Assembly: GCF_036632915.2 (NCBI RefSeq) | Contig: NZ_CP155552.1 | Coordinates: 186,001 to 250,000 of the forward strand | Direction of reading: 5' to 3' | Source of the DNA: Faecalibacterium taiwanense | GTDB taxonomy: Bacteria > Bacillota > Clostridia > Oscillospirales > Ruminococcaceae | DNA: 64,000 nt | In this document: in pieces, positions 1 through 6,685 of the stretch | How positions within the stretch are numbered: the stretch's first letter is position 1 | Layout of the letters: each line of letters opens with the position of its first letter | Translations under genes and position numbers: made by a program | Notes under the pieces: model-generated | The model's input: only the letters and a program-made list of their open reading frames with translations | The model's database searches: none | What the model was told of the DNA's origin: nothing

Positions 1-19
1 AAGCACACCCCGCGTGTGT

Positions 20-97
20 CAGGAGCATAAGGTCTGCTTGCAGATACCTTGCTCCGCCTGCTGCATAAGACCTGCTTTGCAGGGATCTTGCCGCAGT
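20..97 (+). repeat. Two tandem imperfect hairpins at window edge
   Basis: Two successive units of about 38 bases share the core GCATAAG..CTGCTT.GCAG....CTTGC. Each folds into a hairpin: CTGC/GCAG near the tip, AAGG/CCTT in unit 1 replaced by AAGA/TCTT in unit 2, and different closing stems (GGAGC/GCTCC against CTGC/GCAG). The compensatory changes suggest a selected RNA structure. The array may start upstream of the window. I cannot name it. Confidence 0.4.
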
Positions 98-118
98 AAA
101 AAACGAATATCGTTTTAG

Positions 119-157
119 CGCCCCGTTCACCGCAAGGTGACCGGGGCGTATTTTTTG
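119..157 (+). terminator. Intrinsic terminator
   Basis: CGCCCCG..CACC pairs with GGTG..CGGGGCG around a GCAA loop, followed by ATTTTTTG. It probably ends the transcript that carries the tandem hairpins to its left. Confidence 0.75.
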
Positions 158-166
158 TGTAAAGAG

Positions 167-205
167 AAGCGGCTGCTGTGATCTGGCATCACAACAGCCG
201 CTTTT
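167..205 (+). terminator. Second intrinsic terminator
   Basis: AAGCGGCTG.TGTGAT pairs with ATCACA.CAGCCGCTT (one mismatch), followed by TTTT. It stands in tandem with the terminator just upstream and precedes an AT-rich gap before the small RNA promoter. Confidence 0.7.
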
Positions 206-335
206 ACAGTTCCATTTTAGCATGTGAAAAAACGAAGGTCAATCAAAAAATGTTATCACAAAATCTTCCAAAATATACCATTCCCTTTTTACAGTTTCTT
301 CATAGCTTCTTAACGAATTCAATTGTGAAAGCTGT

Positions 336-466
336 TATACTTTTGCCATGGGAAGCGGGGCCGCAACCGCTTACCCAAGTAACATGATTCCTCCTCACAC
401 CAAGGCAATATCCAAGCAAAACACCCTTTTTCGTGTGCCGCAACACGGAAGAGGGTGTTTTGTTTT
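336..466 (+). ncRNA. Small RNA, copy 1 of a two-copy family
   Basis: A -10 box (TATACT, 336-341) precedes a probable transcript from about 348 to 466. A 5' hairpin (AAGCGG 353-358 with CCGCTT 367-372) has the loop GGCCGCAA. It is followed by an unpaired segment containing GATTCCTCCTCACACC and then a strong intrinsic terminator (arms 421-436 and 443-458, then TTTGTTTT). A second copy lies on the minus strand at about 5643-5761. It has the same loop, an identical 21-base segment, and a stem whose bases have changed on both sides (AGACGG/CCGTCT). CCTCCTC is complementary to Shine-Dalgarno sequences, so a base-pairing regulator is plausible. No open reading frame is conserved between the copies. 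I do not recognise an established RNA family. Confidence 0.72.
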
Positions 467-496
467 GCAAAATTCTGGTAAATCGGTGGTTTAGGG

Positions 497-525
497 TTGA
501 CCCCGTTTTTTTGCGGCGCTATAAT
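497..525 (+). promoter_or_regulatory. Promoter of the mgtE leader
   Basis: TTGACC (497-502), 17-base spacer, TATAAT (520-525). The predicted start near 532 gives a leader of about 325 bases before mgtE. Confidence 0.8.
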
Positions 526-563
526 AAAAATGAATATGAAAACTTGGAGGTGAACGCAGGAAA

Positions 564-659
564 ATGGACCCGGATCATAGTCGAAGTAGAACCACCGGCG
601 CGGTGGATCAGAAAACAAAAACAACTGCGTTTTCCCCAACCGTTCGCCTCCTTCGCTGA
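564..659 (+). CDS. Upstream ORF (leader peptide) of mgtE, 31 aa
   Basis: ATG at 564 runs to TGA at 657-659 and encodes a 31-residue peptide beginning MDPDHSRSRTTGA and ending ..TVRLLR. AGGA lies three bases before the ATG and GGAGG 14 bases before it, so initiation strength is uncertain. The acidic/proline start (Asp-Pro-Asp) resembles the MgtL leader peptide of enteric mgtA, whose Glu-Pro-Asp-Pro start senses low magnesium through ribosome destabilisation. Here the downstream gene is also a magnesium transporter. Translation and function are inferences from position and sequence; a chance ORF is possible. It is too short to recognise by homology. Confidence 0.45.
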   Translation: MDPDHSRSRTTGAVDQKTKTTAFSPTVRLLR

Positions 660-850
660 GTCCTGCGGAAAAGCACCGCTTCAACGGTGCATCCTTCCGC
701 AAAACAGAGCAGAGGAAGGCGCGGCTTTGTGTGCGCAGAATGCGGCGTTTGCGGCATTCCGGCAGGCAAGGCGGCGCGTTTTTTGTTTCCCGATCTGCTG
801 CGTCCTCCGGATACAGGAGCTGCTCCTGTTCCGTAAAAACTGAGGAGGTA
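660..850 (+). promoter_or_regulatory. Structured mgtE leader, possible attenuator
   Basis: After the upstream ORF the leader holds a long hairpin (TGCGGAA..GCACCG with CGGTGC..TTCCGCA, about 664-701). A GC-rich structured block around 731-778 contains GAATGC/GCATTC and ends in a T run (779-784). A short perfect hairpin, ACAGGAGC/GCTCCTGT (813-829), lies just before the mgtE ribosome-binding site GAGGAGG (842-848). The T run after a GC-rich block is compatible with transcription attenuation. I compared it by eye with the M-box magnesium riboswitch and do not see that consensus. Confidence 0.45.
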
Positions 851-856
851 CGCCCA

Positions 857-2433
857 ATGGATATGGAAGAAAAAAGCTGACGGCTGATGCTGCGGAGCAG
901 GCCCTGCCGGTGCAGGAGCTGCCTGCTGATATCCCCGCCGAGGTCCGCCAGAAGCTGGCTGAAGATCTGAACGAGGAAGCTACTGAAGACCTCAAACAGG
1001 ACATGCGCGAGGCCGAAAAAGAGGAAGCCAACGACGAAGAGGTCAAGGCCAATCCTGAGATGCTCACCAAGAGCCGCCTGCTCAAGCTGCTCATCAAGAA
1101 GCAGTACGTCAAGCTGCGCGAAGTCACCGAGGAAGAGCAGCCTGCCGACCTTGCTGAGCTGCTGGAAGAGCTGGACGAAAACAACCGCCTTGTGGTGTTC
1201 CGCCTGCTCAAAAAGGAAGTGGCCACCGAGGCCTTTGCCTATATGTCCGACGAAGCCCGCGACGATCTGGTGAACGCCTTCTCAGATGTGGAGCTTGTGG
1301 GCGCCATTGAAGAGATGAGTCTGGACGATGCCGCCGATCTGCTGGAGGATATGCCGGCAGGCGTGGTGAAGCGGGTGCTGGAGAAATCCTCCAAGCAGAC
1401 CCGTGAGAGCCTAAACAAGCTGCTGAACTACCCCGAAAGCTCTGCCGGCAGCCTGATGACCCCCGAATATGTCCGTCTGCGCGAGGATATGACCGTGGCG
1501 CAGGCCTTTGAAGCCATCCGCAAGCAGGGCGAAAACGCAGAGACCGTGTACACCTGCTACGTGGTGGAGCGCAACCGCCTGAAGGGTGTTGTTTCTGCCC
1601 GAAGCCTGCTGCTGTCAGAGCCGCATACTTCCATCACCGAGATCATGGATGATAACGTGGTCACTGTGAAAGTGACCGACGATCAGGAGTACGTGGCCCG
1701 TGAGATGCAGCGCTACGACTTTACCGCCATGCCTGTTCTGGACAACGAGGGCATGTTCGTGGGTATCATCACCATCGACGATGCAATCGACGTTCTGACC
1801 GACGAGAGCACCGAGGATATGCAGAAGATGGCTGCTATTCTGCCGGACGACGATGCCACCACCTACTTCGGCACCAGCGTCTGGACCCACGCAAAGCAGC
1901 GCATTCCATGGCTGTTGATCCTGATGCTGTCCGCCACCTTTACCGGCATGGTCACCACCCACTATGAGGAGGCCTTTGTCAGCCTGCCGCTGCTGGTCTC
2001 CTTCATGCCCATGCTGATGGATACCGCCGGCAACTGCGGCAACCAGATCAGCACCCTGATGGTGCGTGGTCTGGCTCTGGGCGAGGTGGAGCCCGCCGAC
2101 TTTGTGCGGGTGCTGGGCAAGGAGCTGCGGGTGTCTGCCATCGTGGGCGCGGTGCTGGGCATCGTGAACGGCCTGCGCATCTACCTGATGTACACCTTCC
2201 TGTTCCCCGGCCAGTACGCTAACGTGATGGGCTATGCCATCGTGGTCAGCGTTTCGCTGTTCTTCAGCGTCATTCTGGCAAAGCTGGTGGGCGGTATGCT
2301 GCCGCTGGCTGCCAAGAAGCTGGGTGCAGACCCGGCCATCATGGCTACCCCCTTCATCACCACCATCGTGGATGCCTGCAGCCTGATCCTGTATTTCCAG
2401 ATCGCACAGCTGGTGTTCCACAATATGATGTAA
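857..2433 (+). CDS. mgtE: Magnesium transporter MgtE (apparent frameshift near start)
   Basis: Channel-type Mg2+ (possibly Co2+) transporter of the inner membrane. The product has a helical MgtE N domain, a CBS pair (from SLMTPEYV to about IDVLTDESTED), a connecting helix, and a C-terminal membrane domain with about five segments, ending at HNMM. The ribosome-binding site GAGGAGG serves ATG at 857, but that frame closes at once (MDMEEKS, stop at 878-880). The MgtE frame lies one base away and is open from 844. One extra A in the A6 run (870-875) would join them as MDMEEKKLTADAAEQ, giving about 525 residues. This may be a sequencing error, a natural frameshift, or slippage on the A run. Without it, initiation could only use internal codons such as GTG 910, which have poor ribosome-binding sites. 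Confidence 0.88.
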
Positions 2434-2443
2434 ATAATAGAGC

Positions 2444-2482
2444 AATGCCGGACGGTCTTGAAGTGACTGCCCGGCATTTTTA
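2444..2482 (+). terminator. mgtE terminator, related to a dispersed terminator repeat
   Basis: AATGCCGG.CGGTC pairs with GACTGCCCGGCATT and is followed by TTTT. The preceding AATAATAGAGCAATGCCGG motif is shared with the larger elements at 19522-19624 and 25432-25544. Confidence 0.75.
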
Positions 2483-2488
2483 TAGGAC

Positions 2489-2750
2489 GAACCCTCTCAG
2501 TCATCGCTGCGCGATGCCAACTCCCTCAGTCAAAACCTGACGGTTTTGCCAGCTCCCTCAAAGAGGGAGCCTCTGGCGTGCCGCAAGCGTCCTAACCCTC
2601 TCAGCCTGCTCCCGTTGGTCGCAGACAGCTCCCCCGAAGGGGGAGCTTATAGCACTGCCGGAAGCTTTTAGCATTCATCCGATACGTTTCGGTTATCGCA
2701 AAAAAGCTCCCCCTTCGGGGGAGCTGTCGCCGCAGGCGACTGAGAGGGTT
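2489..2750. repeat. Paired-hairpin intergenic repeat (copy 1)
   Basis: The block opens with ACCCTCTCAGTCATCGCTG and contains a variant unit (CTCCCTCAGTC..GGAGCC). It then has the canonical pair: AACCCTCTCAG..AGCTCCCCCGAAGGGGGAGCT (from 2594) and its inverted partner AGCTCCCCCTTCGGGGGAGCT..CTGAGAGGGTT (to 2750). Similar blocks recur in many gaps of the window. Confidence 0.8.
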
Positions 2751-3229
2751 CAGCCGGGATAAAACAGTGTGGAAAACTGCATGTTTCCCCGCCTTTTCCA
2801 CACAGAAAAACGGCAGCGGCCCGGTGTTGAAAACTTGCGGCCGGTTCATTCCAGATTGGAGAAAAATAAATCGCCGCTCAGGAACGGTTTGTAGAATGCA
2901 AAGAAAATCCTTCGACTTTCTTTTTTATAAAAGGCAGAATGCCCGCATTTTTGCCCAAAACTTACCAGAAAGCTGCGGCCTGAATTACGGTGTGTATAGG
3001 GATGATGCCCTTTTGTTGTGGAAAACCCGGTGGAAAAAGTGGAAAACTTCATGGAAAACTCGCCCTTTTCTTCACAAAAACGGTGGAAAACCCGGTGGAA
3101 AAAGTGAAAAGTTCATTCCAGACAGGAAACTCCATACACTTTCCGGTTGTGCTTTTGTGCCGCAAGATCCGCTTGACAGCTGTATTTTTGGGCGGAAGAT
3201 GCGGCAGTTTTCCACACTGTGGCATTGCC
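2751..3229. other. Gene-free stretch rich in TTTTCCACA-like motifs
   Basis: No convincing gene. There are four TTTTCCACA or reverse-complement TGTGGAAAA sites (near 2768, 2797, 3019 and 3206) and several partial GTGGAAAA copies. An approximate direct repeat, GTGGAAAACCCGGTGGAAAA, lies at about 3019 and 3082. TTTTCCACA differs by one base from the classical DnaA box TTATCCACA. The reading frame that spans this block is the upstream extension of the rhomboid gene and has no start signal here. Confidence 0.5.
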
Positions 3230-3258
3230 TTGAATGCCCCGGCCAATCATGGTACAAT
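3230..3258 (+). promoter_or_regulatory. Promoter of the rhomboid-like/holB operon
   Basis: TTGAAT (3230-3235), 17-base spacer, TACAAT (3253-3258). It lies about 60 bases upstream of the ATG at 3322. Confidence 0.75.
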
Positions 3259-3321
3259 AACAGCAGAAAAATGCGGCAAAACTCACCGATATCGGAATAC
3301 AATGCGTTGGAGGCACCCTAT

Positions 3322-3966
3322 ATGAACAATTGGCTCAACCAGCTGGAGCGCAAATACGGCCGCTTCGGCATCCCGAATCTGACCAACATTCTGGTGGGCG
3401 GGCAGATCCTTGTGCTGGCCATCGAGCTGTTTGTCAACCAGACCGTCAGTGTCTGGCTGGCACTCAGCCGCTATTTTCTGCTGCGCGGCCAGATCTGGCG
3501 CATTATCACCTTTGCGTTCATCCCCTCTTACGGCGGCAGCATCCTCAGCGCGGTGCTGGGCATCTATTTCACATGGTTCATCGGCACGGCGCTGGAACAG
3601 GAGTGGGGCGATTTCCGCTATACGGTGTATCTGCTCTCCGGGATGCTGGGCACTGTGCTGGCCTGTCTGCTCACCGGCGTGACCGGCAGCACCTACTGCC
3701 TGTCCCTTTCGCTGCTGCTGGCCTTTGCCATGCTGTACCCGGAGGTGCAGGTGCTGCTGTTCTTTGTCATCCCCATCCGGGTAAAATACTTTGGCTTTTT
3801 TGCGGCAGCACTGTGGGTGCTCAGCTTTCTGGGCGCGCCGCTGCCGCAAAAGCTGAGCCTGCTGCTCAGCATGGCGAACGTCTGGCTGTTCTTTGGCCCG
3901 ATGGCCTATCGTTCCGTCCGCGCATGGGTACGCCGTGAGCAGTGGAAGCGGAGAAACAGAAGGTAA
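3322..3966 (+). CDS. Rhomboid-fold membrane protein, probably inactive
   Basis: 214 residues. ATG 3322 was chosen because TTGGAGG lies upstream and the promoter at 3230-3258 precedes it. At least five hydrophobic segments and the layout (short N-terminal helix, LRGQIWRIITFAFIP, a loop, then SGMLGTVLACLLTG) fit the rhomboid/derlin superfamily. I do not see the catalytic GxSG serine motif of TM4 or the histidine of TM6; the region reads TGSTYCLSLSLLLAF. A non-proteolytic pseudorhomboid is therefore more likely than a protease. The gene ends 11 bases before holB and probably shares its transcript. The C-terminus is strongly basic (KRRNRR). Substrate unknown. Confidence 0.7.
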   Translation: MNNWLNQLERKYGRFGIPNLTNILVGGQILVLAIELFVNQTVSVWLALSRYFLLRGQIWRIITFAFIPSYGGSILSAVLGIYFTWFIGTALEQEWGDFRYTVYLLSGMLGTVLACLLTGVTGSTYCLSLSLLLAFAMLYPEVQVLLFFVIPIRVKYFGFFAAALWVLSFLGAPLPQKLSLLLSMANVWLFFGPMAYRSVRAWVRREQWKRRNRR

Positions 3967-3977
3967 GGAGAAACACC

Positions 3978-4943
3978 ATGATGCTGGACCGCATGGAGGG
4001 CAATGCAGAACTGAAAAGCAGCGTGCAGCTGATGCTGGCAGCCCGCCGCCTGACCCACAGCGTGCTGCTGGTGGGTGAAGAGGGCCTTGGAGCCGGTTTT
4101 GCGGCCCGCTGCATTGCGGCAGATTATCTTTACCCTGCAGGCGGAGCGCCCGCTGAGGCCCTTCTGCGGGGCGAATGCTGCCGTGCTGTGGGTAAGCCTG
4201 GCGACCGCGACAGCGGCCATGTGGAGACCGGCATCGTGCGTGAAGCAATCAGCGTTTCCGGTATGGGCGCAGGCGGCAAATATCTGGTCAGTCAGGTCAA
4301 GGCTATGCGCAGCGAGATCTTCAACACCAGCCTTTCGGCCGAGGGCCGTGCCGTGCTGCTCTACCATGTGGAAAAGATGAACGAGGAATCTGCCAATGCC
4401 TTGCTGAAGGTGATGGAAGAGCCGCCGGAGGGGGTGCTGTTCCTGCTTACGGCGGATTCGCTGGCAGGCGTGCTGCCCACCATCCGCAGCCGCTGCGTCA
4501 GCTTTGCAGTGGCTCCTGTCTCGCCGGAGCAGTGCGCCCACTACTGCGCCGCACAGGGGGTGGACAAAAAGACGGCCGCGCTGTACAGCGAACTGTTCGA
4601 TGGTCACATTGGCACGGTGCTTGCCGCCGCACAGGACGAAGCCCGCACCGCGCAGGTGGAAAAGGCCCTGCAGCTGGCAAAGGCCGCTGCCGACCGTGAC
4701 AGCTATGCCGCAGCCTGCCTGCTGGCCGCCTACGAAAAGGACAAGGCCGGTGCCGCCGCCCTGCTGACGGACTTCCGCGCGGTGGCGGCAGCGGGCCTGC
4801 GGCAAAGCCCCCACGCACCGGTGCAGGGCATTGCCGCCCAGCGTGCCCTGCGTCTGGCCGAAGCCGCCATCCAGCGCCTTGGCGCGCAGGTGAACCCTAA
4901 AATCGTGCTCAGCGTGTTTGCGGCAAAGTTCCGCGCGCTGTAA
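3978..4943 (+). CDS. holB: DNA polymerase III delta-prime-like clamp-loader subunit
   Basis: 321 residues from ATG 3978 (AAGGAG at 3965-3970). The AAA+ fold shows LLVGEEGLGAGF in place of a Walker A (no GxGK, as usual for delta-prime). It also has VEKMNEESANALLKVMEEPP, the sensor region TADSLAGVLPTIRSRC with the SRC arginine-finger motif, and an alpha-helical C-terminal collar domain. The zinc-binding region is reduced to a few cysteines (GECC). It helps load the sliding clamp during replication. In Bacillus, holB sits next to ricT, yabA, trmN6, yazA and rsmI. Here ricT, rsmI and trmN6 are about 8-11 kb away on the other strand, so the ancestral cluster has been split. A terminator follows. 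Confidence 0.88.
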   Translation: MMLDRMEGNAELKSSVQLMLAARRLTHSVLLVGEEGLGAGFAARCIAADYLYPAGGAPAEALLRGECCRAVGKPGDRDSGHVETGIVREAISVSGMGAGGKYLVSQVKAMRSEIFNTSLSAEGRAVLLYHVEKMNEESANALLKVMEEPPEGVLFLLTADSLAGVLPTIRSRCVSFAVAPVSPEQCAHYCAAQGVDKKTAALYSELFDGHIGTVLAAAQDEARTAQVEKALQLAKAAADRDSYAAACLLAAYEKDKAGAAALLTDFRAVAAAGLRQSPHAPVQGIAAQRALRLAEAAIQRLGAQVNPKIVLSVFAAKFRAL

Positions 4944-4946
4944 ACA

Positions 4947-4990
4947 AAAACTCCCCCGAAAGGCTTTTTACGGCATTTCAGGGGAGTTTT
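4947..4990. terminator. Bidirectional terminator between convergent genes
   Basis: AAAACTCCCC pairs with GGGGAGTTTT, with A and T runs on both flanks. It separates holB (+) from the lipoprotein gene (-). Confidence 0.8.
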
Positions 4991-4994
4991 ACTG

Positions 4995-5594
4995 TCAGGA
5001 AACGGTAGAGGAAGGGTCGCTGATCAGGCCGTTAAAAGTAAAGGTGGCCGTTTGATTATTAAGTTTACTCAGCGTGATGGTTATGGTTCCTCTATAGAAT
5101 TTATCGAAAGAAGAGGTAGTGACGGGGCCGATGTCGATGAAAAGAATAACGGTTTTGGACCGGCCTGCAGGAACAGCAAGAGACTGGTTGAATACATAGG
5201 CGGTTTTGCTGCTGTTCAGACCTTTGTATCCAAGACCACATACCTTACCAGTGCCGCCATCGGTATGGCTGAAAGCAAAGTTGCTGGTGCTGACGGTGAC
5301 ATCACTGCTGCCGCTTTCATTATCCAGTTTGAAGCCGGTGTAGAAATAGTTGTGGCGGGTATCAAATTCATAGATGGAGCTGGAAGTCCACTGCCCGCTC
5401 AAAGGACCGATATCTGCGGTAAAAGAGCCAAAATTAGCGAAATCGCTATTATCGATGGGAGGAGCAACCAGATTTTCGGGAGTGGAAGCATACGCTCCAT
5501 CTCCGCAGCCAACCAGCATACTGCCGGCGGCAGCGACCAGTGCGGCGGCACCAGTGGCCTTTAAAAAAGTACGGCGGGTGATCAGTTCAGACAT
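4995..5594 (-). CDS. Tat-signal lipoprotein of unknown function
   Basis: 199 residues from ATG 5594, with GGAGAG upstream. The N-terminus carries a twin-arginine motif (ITRRTFLK, residues 5-12), a hydrophobic stretch and a lipobox ending at Cys30 (MLVGC). It is thus probably exported folded through Tat and anchored as a lipoprotein. The mature part is rich in Ser, Thr, Asn and Gly with alternating beta-prone segments. It looks like a small immunoglobulin-like or DUF4352-like beta-sandwich, with no catalytic motif I can name. A small RNA with its own terminator lies directly upstream on the same strand, so read-through from that promoter may control expression. No tat genes are in the window. 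Confidence 0.72.
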   Translation of the reverse strand: MSELITRRTFLKATGAAALVAAAGSMLVGCGDGAYASTPENLVAPPIDNSDFANFGSFTADIGPLSGQWTSSSIYEFDTRHNYFYTGFKLDNESGSSDVTVSTSNFAFSHTDGGTGKVCGLGYKGLNSSKTAYVFNQSLAVPAGRSKTVILFIDIGPVTTSSFDKFYRGTITITLSKLNNQTATFTFNGLISDPSSTVS

Positions 5595-5642
5595 AAAAAT
5601 CTCTCCTTTGATTGCAGGAAATCATAAAATACAAAAGCTGAT

Positions 5643-5773
5643 GCAAAAAGAAACTCCCTCCGGCGCTTGCGGTACACCGGAGGGAGTTTCTGTTTGGGGT
5701 ATTGCTTTGGTGTGAGGAGGAATCATGTGCGGAAAGACGGTTGCGGCCCCGTCTCCCCGCAAGGTATAGTATA
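5643..5773 (-). ncRNA. Small RNA, copy 2 of a two-copy family
   Basis: Read on the minus strand: a -10 box TATACT (5773-5768), transcript start near 5761, and a 5' hairpin AGACGG/CCGTCT (5754-5749 with 5740-5735) around the loop GGCCGCAA. Then come the segment ACATGATTCCTCCTCACACC, a linker, and a strong terminator (arms 5690-5677 and 5663-5650, then CTTTTTG). Loop, segment and overall order match copy 1 at 336-466, while the stem covaries. The terminator lies 49 bases upstream of the lipoprotein ATG, so this may act both as a free small RNA and as a leaky leader. Confidence 0.72.
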
Positions 5774-5796
5774 CCCGATTTTAAGTGAAAAGTCAT
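5768..5796 (-). promoter_or_regulatory. Promoter of small RNA copy 2
   Basis: On the minus strand: ATGACT (-35, 5796-5791), 17-base spacer, TATACT (-10, 5773-5768). Confidence 0.65.
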
Positions 5797-6013
5797 TACA
5801 TTTCTGTGAAAAAACATCCCGCAATGAACTTTTTACAAAATTCCCCCAATGATAAAAACCAAACAGCGCGGTGTACAAAAATTCTGGTATTCCAGAATGA
5901 CATAAACTGCCAATTTCGCTATAGCAGACAAGACCGCAGGTGTCAATTAAAATGTCGGCTTTTTGGCGGAAAGACGAAAAAATGTGGCAAAAAACTGTAA
6001 AATCGGCACAGGG

Positions 6014-6532
6014 TCAGCCCTTGGCAAGCTCGGCGGCGTGAAGCTTGCCGTGCTCCACGTAGTGGGCGGCGTTGTGCAGGTTGGCCTCGATCTGGGCCGC
6101 GCTTACCTGCTTGATGACCCTTGCGGGCACGCCCACGGCTACCGAGCCGTCCGGGATGACCATGCCCTCCGGCACCAGCGCACCCGCGCCGATGATGCAG
6201 TTTTTGCCCACGACACAGTGGTTGAGCAGGGTGGCGTGCATTCCGATGAGGCTGCCATCCCCTACCGTGCACCCGTGCACCAGCGCGCTGTGGCCCACAG
6301 TGACGTTCCTGCCCAGCGTCACGGCCCCGCCCACATCGCAGTGCAGCACGGCATTATCCTGCACGTTGGAGTTTTCGCCAATGGTCAAAGTGCCGTCGTC
6401 GCCGCGCAGCACGGCCCCGTACCACACCGTGGAACCGGCTTTCAGGATCACATCGCCTTGCACGGTGGCGTTGGGCGCAACGAACGCAGCCCCCTCGTTG
6501 CGGGGAACTTTTCCACAAAAGGACAGAAACAT
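6014..6532 (-). CDS. Gamma-carbonic-anhydrase-like hexapeptide-repeat protein
   Basis: 172 residues. Imperfect hexapeptide repeats run through the body (GDVILKAGSTVWYGAVLRGD, then TIGENSNVQDNAVLHCD, TLGRNVTVGHSALVHGC, LIGMHATLLNHCVVG), which predicts a left-handed beta-helix trimer. His residues in LHCD, VGHSALVH and GMHA match the zinc-ligand positions of the gamma-CA/YrdA/CaiE family. Physiological activity in this subfamily is often uncertain. The gene is divergent from the dacF-like gene and stands alone. The start at 6532 matches the usual family N-terminus. Confidence 0.85.
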   Translation of the reverse strand: MFLSFCGKVPRNEGAAFVAPNATVQGDVILKAGSTVWYGAVLRGDDGTLTIGENSNVQDNAVLHCDVGGAVTLGRNVTVGHSALVHGCTVGDGSLIGMHATLLNHCVVGKNCIIGAGALVPEGMVIPDGSVAVGVPARVIKQVSAAQIEANLHNAAHYVEHGKLHAAELAKG

Positions 6533-6685
6533 TGTTAAAAACCGCCTTTCTCTCTTTCTCTTTTGGCTGGTTTATGGTATTCTTTAAAGTAGTATAGCAA
6601 GCCAGAGCCTTTCCGGCAAGTAGGAGCTGTTTCAAAACAAAAATTTTTGCCGTGCGTCGGCAAGCAGATACAAGGGGGCACGCTC

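Noticed and set aside
532..856. M-box (ykoK) magnesium riboswitch before mgtE
   Set aside because: The conserved M-box segments are not visible. Only an upstream ORF and hairpins can be supported.
1615..2445. Long antisense open frames opposite mgtE, RND, feoB, arg and other genes
   Set aside because: GC-rich third positions create long shadow frames on the other strand. Their His/Gln/Ala/Gly-rich products have no domain signature or start signals.
2489..2750. CRISPR array interpretation of the recurrent palindromic blocks
   Set aside because: Units are inverted pairs of variable spacing, scattered singly in many gaps. There are no regular spacers and no cas genes.
2767..3321. Long N-terminal extension of the rhomboid-like protein from an upstream GTG
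   Set aside because: No ribosome-binding site, a strong promoter lies inside it (3230-3258), and the extension is rich in repeats. ATG 3322 fits better.
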